Assembly (NCBI GenBank): GCA_022457065.1
Contig: JAJGBQ010000001.1
Coordinates: 3,224,001-3,288,000, forward strand
Length of the DNA: 64,000 nucleotides
Source of the DNA: Curvularia sp. ZM96
Lineage: Eukaryota > Ascomycota > Dothideomycetes > Pleosporales > Pleosporaceae
Reading direction: 5' to 3'
Under the pieces are notes generated by a model, which worked only from the letters and a program-made list of their open reading frames with translations, made no database searches and was not told the DNA's origin. Shown here piece after piece: positions 37,372-49,168 of this stretch. The position numbers were made by a program, and so were the translations under genes. Within the stretch, counting starts at the first letter, position 1. Each line of letters starts with the position of its first letter.

Positions 37372-38268
37372 TCAAGTGTGCCCTCCAAAGCTCTCCAACA
37401 ACAACCCCTCCAATACCTTCCTCAACGCCGATATGTCCGCGTCCAGTTTTCTCATCGCATTGAACACTTCCGCAAACTTCTCAAACACCTCTGCCTCCTC
37501 GGCTCCCCTACCATCGCGACTGTCCATCCGCTCAGCACCACTCTCATACCTGCGCCAGAAATACCCATCAGACACCCCACTACAATACGGAAATACATTG
37601 GAATGTCTCTCTACACGGCGTGGCTCGCGGAAAACTCCACGTAGACCGTATGTATCTTGGAGACGCTCAGGTCTAGTGGCGCTGTCATCCGCACCGCACA
37701 CGCAGCGTTCAAGTGGGTATCGAGCGTGATTCACATGCCGGTTCTGGTGCTTTTGCTGCAATCGATGAGGAGCGGAAGATACATGAAGCGGTGGTATTAC
37801 GGTCTGGTGTATATGCGGCATCTCATGGACGAGTCGTGATCGGGCTGGGGCACTATGCAGCATCTGGTGGTGTCTTGGATGTGCTAAGTGATGCTGATGC
37901 AGAGGTAGTCTGACGTGCTCATGATATACACAAGTGTGAGTGTGATTTGGGGCCTGAGCTTGTGCTGACGAAGGGTGGGAAGAGGCGGTCGGGGATTCGA
38001 CATCTGAGTATTCAATGAGGATTTGAGGGGACTCTTCGCCTTCCTCCTCTGCTTCCTCGACTTCCTCTTCTTCTGCTTCTTCGACTTCTGCTTGACCGAG
38101 CTCTTCCCGCAAACGCCTGTTTTCTACATATAATTGCATGTAAGCTTCGTCAAACTCGTGGCAATCATCGTCAAAATCGCGCGTGCTGGAGGCAGGAGAG
38201 GCGTCGTCCTCGACTGAAGGTGCAGGAGGGTAAGTGCCGTCCTTCTCAGGCGCTTTGTGATTGTTCAT
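37372..38268 (-). CDS. Acidic coiled-coil unrecognised protein
   Basis: An intronless 298-residue frame starts at the ATG at 38268. Residues 38-80 are a Glu-rich predicted coiled coil (YMQLYVENRRLREEL, followed by EEAEEEEVEE). The centre is His/Pro-rich. The last 60 residues form another probable helix (FEKFAEVFNAMRKLDADISALRKVLEGLLLE). There is no signal peptide, membrane segment or known catalytic motif. I do not recognise the family. The two well-formed helical ends argue for a real gene. Confidence 0.6.
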   Translation of the reverse strand: MNNHKAPEKDGTYPPAPSVEDDASPASSTRDFDDDCHEFDEAYMQLYVENRRLREELGQAEVEEAEEEEVEEAEEEGEESPQILIEYSDVESPTASSHPSSAQAQAPNHTHTCVYHEHVRLPLHQHHLAHPRHHQMLHSAPARSRLVHEMPHIHQTVIPPLHVSSAPHRLQQKHQNRHVNHARYPLERCVCGADDSATRPERLQDTYGLRGVFREPRRVERHSNVFPYCSGVSDGYFWRRYESGAERMDSRDGRGAEEAEVFEKFAEVFNAMRKLDADISALRKVLEGLLLESFGGHT

Positions 38269-38661
38269 TGCGATACGCTTGGGAAACCTTTGATTTGAAT
38301 GCGTAAGTGATAGGAGGCTTTCGAGAAATGGCTTTCTCCCGTGCCTCTTATGTTTCGACGGTATCGACCATTACTTGGTTTGAAGCAAGTCATTGAAGGT
38401 TCGTTTGCAAGCGAGTGTTTGAAATGCCAACAGAGTATCTTTAGTCTAGAGATTTTTCAAAGGCTTTCGTTGGTTAACCGAAAATCGTTCGGTTCACGTT
38501 GTATGGGCAATCGCACCTCATAAATTGCACGTGGCTAACATGGCTGATGTTTGACGACTGCTATACACAACACATCCATGAGCTGGCAGAATGTCATTTT
38601 CAGAAGTGTTGGCCAGCATTCCCACATTAACAAAATGCAAAGACGATACCAATAGATCTGC
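38269..38661. other. Intergenic
   Basis: 393 bases lie between the start of the acidic coiled-coil gene and the end of the dehydrogenase gene. I see nothing specific in it. Confidence 0.5.
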
Positions 38662-39712
38662 CTAGGTGAAGATGATACCCCCATCAATAACGATGGTTTG
38701 CCCCGTCATGTAGTCACTGTCCTTGCTGCACAGAAAACTCACTGTACTACTGACATCCTCAGGCACACTGGTCCTACCCAGTGCAATCAAATCCTCGGTG
38801 TACTTTTTGATCGTCTCGCCCTTCTTCGCGCCAGTCTTTTCACCTAGTTTCTCATCAATCAAGTCCCACATTGCAGTGCCAACGATACCAGGCGCATACG
38901 CGTTCACTGTGATTTTGTGCTGTGCCATTTCCATGGCGAACGCCTGGGTGAGACCACGGACTGCCCACTTCGAGGCGCTGTAGCTACTGATAGTTAGGAT
39001 TCGTCCAAATTGAGAAGACCCTCGAAATCGGCTTACTGCGAGAGGAGAGGGAAGGGTTTGAATGCCACTATGGACGCTGCGCCGAGAATCTTGCCAGGTG
39101 TCCCCTGGGAAATCATCTGTTTTGCAGCGGCCGAATAACAATTATACACACCGTACACTGTGGCTAGTTAGCACAAAGCTTGAACGAGTCTGGTAGAGAA
39201 CACACCATTCACTTCAAACATGCGCTTCAAGTCCTGCTCTTCCAGGTCGAGCAAGGCTTTTACTTGGGCGATACCTGCATTTGCTACCATTGTGTTGAGC
39301 GGTCCAAGTTCGGAGACTGATGCTTGTACCAAAGATTGGACCTCGCTCAGGTTTGACACGTCGGCAGTATACACGAAGGATTTGCGACCTATACTCTGAA
39401 CTTTTTTTGGCAACCTCCTCAGCCTCGGACTTGTTGCCTGCGATGTCGTTGATACACACATCGTATCCGTCATTTGCAAGTCTCAGAGCAATGGCTTTGC
39501 CGCTGTTGGAGTTAGTCGGGTCTAGTGAATTCATGGAAACAGAATGGATCTCACATTCCACGCGCAGAGCCCGTAACGATTGCCGTTCTTTTGTCGTTCG
39601 ACGCGACGGCATAGTTGCGTGTCCACCGAGGGGCATGGCTTGTAATTCGAGGCAAAGCCACGGGATTGAGTGAGGCTTGTCGGAGCACCCTTAGTGGTAA
39701 ACGAACAGACAT
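38662..39712 (-). pseudogene. Short-chain dehydrogenase/reductase with one-base frameshift
   Basis: Exons on the minus strand are 39712-39555, 39502-39206, 39157-39037 and 38983-38662. All introns have good signals and restore SDR motifs: TGSARGIGKA (Rossmann Gly-rich loop), NAGIA and YSASK (catalytic Tyr and Lys). The C-terminus, MTGQTIVIDGG, is typical of diacetyl/acetoin and 3-ketoacyl reductases. The first 35 residues are Arg-rich, lack acidic residues and end in RNYA, like a mitochondrial presequence. Within exon 2 a run of seven A (T7 at 39402-39408 on the plus strand) shifts the frame by one. Six A would give an intact protein of about 298 residues. Everything on both sides is conserved. 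The shift may be a homopolymer sequencing error or a recent disabling mutation. It is not resolvable here. Confidence 0.8.
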
Positions 39713-40271
39713 GGTGTGTATCTATCAGTGCAATCTGCAGGAATGGCACAGTGTTTGAAAAATGGAATCTTTGCAGGATCAATTGAGGAATGTGAAAGGT
39801 GCGCAGACCAGTCGATTGAGGATCAAGACGATCATGTCTCAATGTCCTTGATGTACCATCCTTCTCCGCATCAGAAACGGGAACCTCGATGTAGACTTCC
39901 CGGTCATCCGAAGCATGGATAGCGCAAGTATAACCCCTCTTGGAGCGTCGTGCCGCCTACGTGAGGGGAAGCGAATGTTCATCCGGGAATGACGTCTGTA
40001 GGAATTCTACATGGGTGTCACGAGGGGGGCGGCGCGGTTCCGCATTATATGTTTGGACCTTGACTGATTGATTGTCTCTCACGCATGGAAGCTAAGCGGC
40101 ATGTGTGTCCGTAGAGCTGGGACCTCGCTGACTGAAGGTAAGTAAAGGTGCGGGGAACTTCGGGGGTGCCAAGCCAACTTGCTTTGGGAATCTTCTTTGT
40201 TGTCGCGGGAGACCAAATACTAGCAACAACAGGACACGAGGGGCAGCAGCAACTACAACACCGTCTGCAAT
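39713..40271. promoter_or_regulatory. Divergent promoter region, SDR / ASK1
   Basis: 559 bases lie between two divergent start codons and should carry both promoters. No clear core element was identified. Confidence 0.5.
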
Positions 40272-41620
40272 ATGTCGCGCCAGAGCATGGCGCCGCAGCG
40301 CAACCTGTCGCTCACAGAAGAATTGGAGAAGCTGGAGCAGTCCATTACTCTTACACTGCAAGGTAAACACAGCGTCGTGCACCCCACCAACGCGACTAAC
40401 AGGAGCAGAAATCGACCAGAACTTCAGTCGCGCGCACCGCATCGTCACCACGGGCATTCTTCCAATAGTAGAGCAATATGGGAAACACTCTGAAGCCGTG
40501 TGGGAGGGCTCCAAATTCTGGAAGCAATTCTTTGAGGCCAGCGCCAACGTCTCGCTTTCCGGGTACGAAGCGCCGAATCAGGACGAATCAGCTGTCCACG
40601 AAGAAACAGAGCAATCGCATACATATGAGGATGAGACGGTCGAAGAAGACGACGAGACTATGACAGGGACAACAACGACGCCGCCGCGACCACGGTCTGC
40701 TGAAGGAGAGGAACCCGAATCAACCATCTCTTTCGACTCACCTTCGCTCGGCCACAGCACCCCACGTGCTCCCCAATCCAACAAGAAGACCATGCAGATG
40801 GAGGGCGACATGAGTGACGGCGAGGATGAGCCGCAGTTTGCCTCGCTATCTTCACCCTACGAGGCACTCAAGGCTGAATTCCAACCCAACCTGGCCGACA
40901 CCAAAATACCCAAGTTCGAACCAGTCACTCCTGGCAAGGGTCAGTCGCTGCCAGACATGAGCGGCTTCGACTCTTCACCCTTCATGCCACATACAGCAAC
41001 GAAACAGCAATCATACATCAATCAAGATCCGTTGTTGCACCGTGTGCTGGACAAAACGTACCGTGTGCAGGCTACACCCATTATCAGCCCACGGAAGTAC
41101 AAGCCCACAGGCGGCTTTACACCTCGTGCTGCGCAGCGCGGTGCGCCCACGCCTAAGAGTGTTACTTCGAAGTTGCCAGCGTGGACAGAAGACTCGTCAC
41201 CGCCGTCGTCTCCTGCGCCGCAACTGCGTGCAGATATCTTCTCTCCCCTGAAAACACCACGGACACCTGGTGTGAGCGTACAGACACCGGGTAAAGGCAA
41301 AAACCCCATGAGTATTCAGAGGACTGTCGGGACCATGTTCGACGATAGCGACGAAGACGACGAGATTGAAATCTTCAGTCCGCCAAAGACGATTCAGTTC
41401 CATATTCCACAGAGCAAGCTTCTCCAAACACCTGGTAAGTACAGCCATGTTTTAGCAGAGACACTCAGCTAACATGACCACAGCTCGAGAAGCCAGCAGG
41501 CGCATCGTAGATGATTTGTTAATGACTGCTGGGGGAGACATAACGGACACAACTGGTGGCATGGATGAGGACAGCCCTAGTGTAGTAAGAAGGCAGATGG
41601 ACCTTGATGACACTTTCTAG
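40272..41620 (+). CDS. ASK1: DASH/Dam1 complex subunit Ask1
   Basis: Exons 40272-40362, 40409-41434 and 41484-41620 give about 417 residues. The N-terminus is the diagnostic Ask1 block: SLTEELEKLEQSITLTLQEID, then RAHRIVTTGILPIVEQYG, then WKQFFEASANV, which spans the first intron. The rest is acidic and disordered. It is crowded with SP/TP sites, for example in SPLKTPRTPG, suiting the known regulation of Ask1 by cyclin-dependent kinase. The short last exon ends in LDDTF. Ask1 belongs to the fungus-specific ring complex that couples kinetochores to microtubule plus ends. It is divergent from the SDR gene and 294 bases upstream of the PI4-kinase gene on the same strand. Confidence 0.9.
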
Positions 41621-41914
41621 AGTATGAGGAGATCAGCAGGCCGTTGAACCTGTCTGGGCGATCCGCGTGTAGAGCAATATACCCCACAATGCATCGTTTA
41701 TTCCAGTAACTGCTCTAGAAAAAGTCCCTACCATGGACTCCAGCTCCCTTGCATGTGACGATCCACAGTGGAGCCAAGCTAGGACGCAGCGGGCGCTAGC
41801 GGCAACAACCCCATGCAGTAGCTCCGTCGTCATTCCGTCACAATTGCAGGGCAACTCACGGAAGGACACGAGAACACAACTGACCCCCAAGTCGTTCGCT
41901 CTCTCGGTCTCACA

Positions 41915-44251
41915 ATGCCAAAGTCGAAAAGACCGCCGACCTCGGGCTATGCCCGAATAGCGCAGGCTGAAGAAGAGGAGGACTCTGGCAGCGACTTCGA
42001 GGGCGACCACCACCAGAACTCCCTTTCCAACGCGCAGTTTGCCCCTATACAGCCGCAGCGGAATTCGGGCATGCGCATGAATGGCTCCGGCCCAAGCTCG
42101 CCTAATCCCAAGAGAACACCTTCTGGACGGCGGCCGCGTGCCAACTCGGGAGTTGACATCAAGGCCATCAACGCGCGGTTCGAACGATGGGCCGACGAAA
42201 TCGCACAAAAGTTCAAGATGAAGAAGGGGCAGGATTCGGCTGAGGACGAGCCTCTCGAGATACACCACTCTGTATTCCAGGCGCCAGACTGGGTACGACC
42301 AGCGACAGCCGAGTCCCTGACGTTTGAATACGACGTTTCATCCGACCGCATGACCAAACTCGAATTCGACGATATTGTGGAGAGTGTTAGGATGGCGATT
42401 GACAAGGGCATGCATCCGAAGCTCATTACACAGGGCAGTTCGGGTAGCTACTTTGCGCGCAACCCCCAGGGCAAAGTAGTGGGAGTTTTCAAGCCAAAGG
42501 ATGAAGAGCCCTATGCGTCACGGAATCCGAAATGGACAAAGTGGATACATCGGAACTTGTTTCCCTTTTTCTTCGGCCGGGCTTGTCTCATTCCCAACCT
42601 CAGCTACATTTCTGAAGCCGCCGCATACGTTCTTGATACTCAATTACGTACGAACCTTGTTCCTTATACCGACGTGGTCGGCCTCTCGTCTAAGTCGTTT
42701 CATTATGACTTTTGGGATAGAAGAGCATATTACAGAAAAAGAAAGCCGTTCCCTGAGAAGCTGGGCAGTTTCCAGGTGTTTTTAAAGGGTTACAAGGATG
42801 CGAACATCTTCCTCAAGGAAAATCCATGGCCCGACCAGCATAACACGGGATACAACGGGGACAGGGCTGCGCGGAAGAAGAAGCGGAGATGGGCAGAGGA
42901 CTGCCGGCCGAGTGGAGCGCAATCTGACGGCGAGGATGAAGAGGAACAAGTGGGCATGGCGGGACAGCATAACCAACGTAGGGGCTTTTGGACACCAGCC
43001 CTACAGCAGTCTTTTAGGGAGCAACTCGAGAAGCTGGTCATATTAGACTACATCATGCGAAACACTGATAGAGGATTGGACAACTGGATGATAAAGATTG
43101 ACCAAAAGACACAGCAAGCCACGATTGTCGCAGAGCCACCCAAGCTCGACGAAAACGTGGATGACGAGGACCATCAGCCGAGCGACTACACAAGGCATTC
43201 GATGGAAGCAGCTGATCCATATGGACGAAGAGAGCCTATGAGTGCGGCCAGCCGGTCCAACACTCCTAAACCGAATGGACCAACGCCCACCGTCTCTATT
43301 GGTGCCATTGACAATAGTTTGTCATGGCCCTGGAAGCACCCGGATGCCGTAAGTACAACCTAATGGTCACGGTATAACGAGCTGACGCAACAATCACAGT
43401 GGCGTAGTTATCCGTTTGGTTGGCTCTTCCTCCCTGTCTCTCTCATTGGGCAACCGTTCTCTGAAGCCACGCGGCGTCACTTTCTGCCTCTTCTCACTTC
43501 GAAACAGTGGTGGAGCGACACTCAGACAGCCCTCCGAAAGTGCTTCTCGCAAGACGCCGACTTCAAGGAGCGTATGTATGCCAAACAGATTGCAGTTATG
43601 AAGGGACAGGCGTGGAACGTAGTGGAAACACTGAAGACGCCCGACCTGGGGCCTCTTGAGCTCACACGGAGAGCTCGCGTATGTGTGTGGGACGACATAG
43701 TGGAGATACCGATTGCTGTTCCACTGAGGGCACCGTCGGCAGAGATGCGAAGACGGCAATCAGGCAGGCCTGCTAGGCTTGAGGAGGAGCACGAGGAGAT
43801 GGATATCACGGCTGTGTCGACTCCGCCGCCGAAGCCTCAGCAAGACCTTCTGATGAACTCGCCTCCTCTAGAAAGCGCAAATGAGAACCGCTTCAACCTC
43901 GCGCGTGGTGCCTCATCGCTCGACGTACCTCAGGCTGATCGTCGCCCTCAATCTTCGGCAACCGTAAACGAGACTTACTCAGGTTCGCGGACCGCGAACA
44001 AGCACACCAACGGTCGACCCACAAATCAGTCGCGCATGAGCTATGATACGCCTCGTCGGCATGTCCGCGATACACATCACCAGCGGCGATTCTCCCTGAC
44101 GCATGGACGAGACGTTGACGATTACGGGTTTGACGATGACGGCGATCTGGGGTATGCGGCAAACGAGGACATGGAGGGAAACCGGAAAAAGGTGATTGTG
44201 GAACGGCTGGAAATGGTAAAGGGCAAGAATCCGGTGTTTACGTGGTGCTGA
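41915..44251 (+). CDS. LSB6: Type II phosphatidylinositol 4-kinase (Lsb6-like)
   Basis: Exons 41915-43348 and 43400-44251 encode about 761 residues. Kinase motifs are in order. The Gly/Ser nucleotide loop ITQGSSGSYF is at 171-180, followed by the ATP-binding Lys in VFKPKDEEP (K193). The catalytic loop MRNTDRGLDNWMIK is near 380, and the metal-binding IDNSLSWPWKHPD lies just before the intron. The intron joins PDA to WRSYPFGWLFLP in phase. An insert of about 70 Lys/Arg/Asp-rich residues splits the kinase domain after ENPWPDQ. The C-terminal 200 residues are low complexity, apart from a conserved-looking end. The enzyme makes phosphatidylinositol 4-phosphate on vacuolar, endosomal and plasma membranes. 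Yeast Lsb6 also affects endosome motility. Confidence 0.93.
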
Positions 44252-45715
44252 GCGAAGATTGGCTTGGCGCTTCGGTAGTGGTATGTGTTGTATGAGAGGA
44301 ATGACTGTTTTGCATGGTGAATGTACACTAGTTATTATGGGACTGGTAGGGGCCAGAGCATGGGATGGGCATATATGACGGTGTTGCATGGGTGGCGTTT
44401 TGTTGCATAGATAGAGAACTAGCAGCTGCCATGTTGCTGAGAGCGGTTGCACTAGGCACCTCACCCCCCCTCACCCCCACCACAGAGGTCATTCGCACTG
44501 TATGTGTTACGAGGCAATAGTTGATGACTCGGAATACCTGGTCTTTTTGAGGCAGTGCCTATGTGTAGCGAGGATACTTGGCGGCACTTTGTCGGCACCA
44601 TCCCCGCATATATCAGCGACCATGTGACCCTGGTGAGCGGCACGAGAGAGGCTGCTGCAGGCGTCTGGCACTGTTGAACGCGCGTCGGAGACGACCGGGA
44701 GGGATTCTTGCACGCTGCCTGGTGTTGTTGAGTGCCTACTGAGCGCAGTTTGCGAAGGGCGACGGACTACGGCGACGGACTCTATGTCGAACAATGGCTC
44801 TGCAGCGGGCTAGGAAAAGGTACCTTGCGCGCGCACGCTAGGCATGCAGCCGTGGCTATGGGTAATCTTGTCAGCGAGTGCGGCGCAGGACAAGATGGCG
44901 CAACAGCAAGCCCCTCTAGGCAATTGCATAGCGTGCATTAGAGCCAGTCCCATGTCATCGCCATCGCTCTGCGAACGCATGCACGGTGTCGCTACAGGCT
45001 CTGGCTCTGTCCTGCACACACACGCTCCACGAGCGGAAGAATCGATGGGTCATCTGACATCCCCGTCCACACCCAGGCTAGTCCTATTCCAGCCACACCA
45101 CAATCGACCTCCCAACAGGCCTCCATGAAAGCCAACTGCTCCTGACCCTGCGCCCGTCATTCAAAGAAGCAGGTCTTCGTCCGACTCTTGGGCCGTGACA
45201 CGCATTGGTGCCAGGCGCAATATCACCGGAGGCGGGCCGCTGCATCTACGACTCCCTGACTTCACCTTGCTTGGGCGCGCTGCTCCTAGACCAATCGATA
45301 TCACGTCCATCTTGTTTGCTGGGACCGGCGTTTTGCGACGGGATTTGGATCAAAGGGAGAGAGGTGAAGGCACTCCAGCGTTCAAGAGAAGGGCAAAGCG
45401 TGCCACCAACAATCTTTTCAGCGCGCTGTGGCGAGCAGTTGCTAAGGCTTGGCATCAGATGCGCTGCGCCGCTCAACATTACGGCGCTGTGGGAAGAGCT
45501 GGAAGGACTCACTTGTGAGACCAACAGGTAAAAGACACAAGTCGGGTTCTCGTGTCGGTGTCTGGACAAGATGAATCCTGCTCTATTACTTGACCCGCGA
45601 GGGCTGCGAAGGACAGGTATATCTCCCATATTTCCTCTGTTCGCTTTTGCTTTTTCTTTCTTATACCTGAACTCATCGTCTCTTCATCAAACTTGGCAAG
45701 CCCGGAGATTCTATA
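44252..45715. other. Intergenic
   Basis: About 1.46 kb upstream of the SNF2 gene contains only short frames without motifs. A C-rich stretch lies near 44463-44480. No gene or RNA was recognised. Confidence 0.45.
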
Positions 45716-48700
45716 ATGCCCAATACATTCTTTGACATGGAAGCATTGGTTCCAGGCGCGGACATGGCAGACAACGTGTCATTAGATATGGCTCTAACTG
45801 CGTCACTCAACGCGCCTGAACCCGATGATTCTCTGTTTGGCAACCCCATTCCAGCCAATGACGACTTCTATCTCTTCGACGCTCTTCCAGCCCATGCTTT
45901 CACGTTCAGTCACCCAGAGCTAACCGAGCACGTGCCAGGCGAGACGTCAACCCATCACAACGTCAACAACGGCGGAGCGCCCGTACCTCAGTTTGATCCT
46001 CGAGCACTACTCAACCCCAAACCAGGAACCCCAAAGCGCCCAGCATCATCAGGCGGAGAAGCCGATCGTGGCCGCATAGAGCCAAACAACATCGGTCAGG
46101 TCTCACTTGTCGAGCGCCTGCACAACGTCCAGGAGCGCACAGCATCGCCTGCAAAGCGCCTTAAAGCCGGCGAATTACATCCTGGTCCTCCAAGCAGAGC
46201 CAGCTTTGCTGGTGGAAGCGCGCTCGGTCTCCAATATCAACATAACTCTCCTGCTGCTACATCACCACCTCAGCAAAAGCCGGCTATTGATCTAACCATG
46301 AGTAAGTACAGCCCTATACAAACAATATAACAATGCTAACCCTTTTAGGCGACGACGAGGACGACGTCCAGGTGATCCAGGACAACGGCAACGATGAGGT
46401 CTGCATCGGCAAAGTCAAGCACACCTACATCCAAGCTCATTACATTCCCTTTCCGGATCCCAAAAAGTTCACCGGAAACCATGGCGGCCAAAGCCGGATC
46501 AAAGTAGCCTTTCGCAGGAGCGGCAACAAGGGCAACCAGATTATCATGGTTCTCGACGGTATGGGTAAAGAGTTTGGTAAGGTTGACATGAAGACGGCAC
46601 AGGGGCTCACCCCTCTAATTGACGCCGCGAGTGCGAGTGGCCTCAAGTGGATGGCCTGGACCGAGCCACGGCGAAAGCTTCCGAACGAAGGGCCACCAGG
46701 CAGCTCCACATCTGCTCTCATCACCATGACTCTGCAGCTTTACTGTCCGCGTAAGACGGCAGACAGTATCGGCAAGTTTCTCAAGAGCAAGAACCTCATC
46801 CTCGAGGCCCCTGTCTTTGAACTCGCGCGTCACGACTATTACAATCCCCAGACCAAAGATGGCTTCCAGAAGTCTCAAGTCACACAGCATGGCTTTCAGC
46901 CTCCTCAGCAGTACACAGCTATGAGCAACTACGTGGTTCGCAGTGTCGATGAAATCCGGCAGGAGGTAGACGATGTCTTTGACACTGTCGTCTCCAGTTC
47001 CGAAGCAGTACCCATGCGTGAACCTTCGTCTCTTATCAATACCGAGCTGTACCCGCATCAAAAGCAGGCGCTCTATTTCATGGTGGAGCACGAACAAGAC
47101 CGTTCTAGCGAAGGCAAGGATCCCATGTGGACTATCAAGACTCGCGACAATGGCCGGATATCTTATGTGCACATCATTACCGGTGAAGAGCGAACCGAAA
47201 AGCCAGCTCCGAGCCTGGGTGGTATACTGGCAGATGAGATGGGACTTGGAAAGACCCTCAGCATCCTATCTCTCATCTGCGATGAGGCTTCTATCGCTGC
47301 AGCACAAGCTTTCAGTCAGAAGAAGCCTCCTCCCAAAGTGCATCCTGCTATGATACAGCCTACCCTGAATACGCGGGCCACACTCCTCGTATGCCCTCTT
47401 AGCACCATGACGAACTGGAAGGAGCAGATCAAGGAACATTTTCCCGAGGGCAGTGGCGCGCTGAAATGGACACGGTATCATGGAGCAGAGAGATTTTCCA
47501 TGAACCCCCAGAAGCTAGCTGATTACGACATTGTTTTGACTACATACCATATCATCGCCAAGGATATCATGGACCCAAAGCGCGCACTTCCCTATCTCAA
47601 CTGGTTCCGCATTGTGTTGGATGAGGCACACACGATCCGTAACCCAACAAATCAGTCAAAGGCCGCTTGCAACATGATGGGTCAGCGGCGCTGGGCTGTT
47701 ACGGGAACGCCAGTGCAGAACCGACTGGAAGATCTTGGTGCACTCTTCAACTTTATCAAGCTGAAGCCTTTCGACACCACTGCGGGTTTCAACACACATA
47801 TCCTGAATCCTTTCAAGAGTGCGGACCCTAACGTGGTGAAGCGACTCCAGCTACTCGTCAGCACCGTAACCATTCGCCGCACAAAGGAAATCATCAAGGG
47901 AGAGGTACCCAAGAAGCTCGACTACGTGGTGAGGCTGCAATTCTCCAGGGAAGAGAAGCAGCTGCACGATTGGTTTGAGAAGGACACACAGCGCAAAGTT
48001 CTTGCTGTCACCAAGAATGATAAGATGGGTGGAAAGTCGTACGCACGCATCCTTACGGCCATCCTCAACCTCCGTCTTATTTGTGCACACGGACGCGATT
48101 TACTCAGCGAAGAGGCACTGAAGACGACCGATGGTATGACATACGACCAGCCTATGGAGATCGAAGATGAAGGTCACGATGCCCCTCAGCTCACGCGCCA
48201 ACAGGCCTATGAGATGCTCAACCTTCTTGAGTCTACAAGCGCAGCCGAATGCCTTTACTGCCCAGGGAAGAAGTCAATATTGGATGCTGACACTGAAGAC
48301 GAAGAGGAAGAGGGCAATGTGCAAGACATCATCGGCTACATGACCACCTGCTACCATCTCGTTTGCCCTCGTCATCTTAAGAAGTTGCGGGAACAATGGA
48401 AGAATTCTCTGCAACCAAACGGCTTTGTCCGCTGCCATGTATGCGATGATGTCAATCGGCCTGCTGCCCTGGAACTCAAGCGCGCCGATTTCTTCGCCTA
48501 TCTTGAGGAGCAAGACCGTATTCGCAAGGACCCGAAGCTGGCCAAGAAGGTCGGCAGTTATACAGGTCCACACACAAAGACTCAAGCACTTCTCAACGAC
48601 CTTGACGAATTCCGCCGTTGGAGCGATGAGCATCCAGATGAGCGACCGATCAAGAGGTATGTAGAGCCAGTATTCTCGTAAACCAGTTGACTAACACCCC

Positions 48701-49168
48701 AACTCTAGCATCGTCTTCTCCTCCTGGACCACCCACCTCGACCTCATCGAAATCGCGCTCAAGACCGCAGGTCACGCCCTCGTCCGCCTCGACGGACGCA
48801 TGTCACGCGATGCACGAGACAGGTCCATGGCTGCGCTGCGCAACGACCCCTCCATCCGTGTCATGCTCGTTTCCATCGGCGCCGGCGGTCTCGGCCTCAA
48901 CCTCACGACCGCCAACAAGGTCTTCATGATGGAACCGCAGTTCAATCCCGCTGCCGAAGCGCAAGCCGTAGACCGTGTCCATCGCCTAGGCCAGGACCGA
49001 GAAGTCACCATCAAGCGCTTCATTATGCAGAATAGTTTCGAAGAGAAGATGCTCGTGCTGCAGGACAAGAAGAAGGCGTTGGCAGACCTGACCATGTCCA
49101 GGGAGCGGCGCAGCAAGGAGGAGGCAACCAAGCAGCGATTGGAGGAGTTGAGGAGTTTGTTCAAGTAG
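45716..49168 (+). CDS. SNF2-family ATPase with RING-like insert (Rad5/Rad16-like)
   Basis: Exons 45716-46301, 46349-48656 and 48709-49168 give about 1117 residues. The first 200 residues are acidic and disordered. Residues of about 205-300 form a globular region where Rad5/HLTF proteins carry a HIRAN-type DNA-end domain. The similarity is only suggestive. SNF2 motifs are clear: DEMGLGKT (491-498, Walker A), DEAH (620-623), and then VTGTPVQNRLEDLGALF. Between the two ATPase lobes lies a Cys/His cluster at about 830-895 (CLYC, TTCYHLVCPRH, CHVC), fitting a RING finger as in Rad5/Rad16/HLTF. The last exon holds the second lobe: VRLDGRMS, GAGGLGLNLT and DRVHRLGQ. The protein probably remodels DNA or chromatin, with ubiquitin-ligase activity in post-replication or excision repair. 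Orthology to one yeast gene is not settled. Confidence 0.88.

Noticed and set aside
28686..39712. Idea that nuclease, MFS transporter and dehydrogenase form a metabolic or secondary-metabolite cluster
   Set aside because: No backbone synthase, cytochrome P450 or pathway regulator is present, and spacing and orientation are those of unrelated genes.
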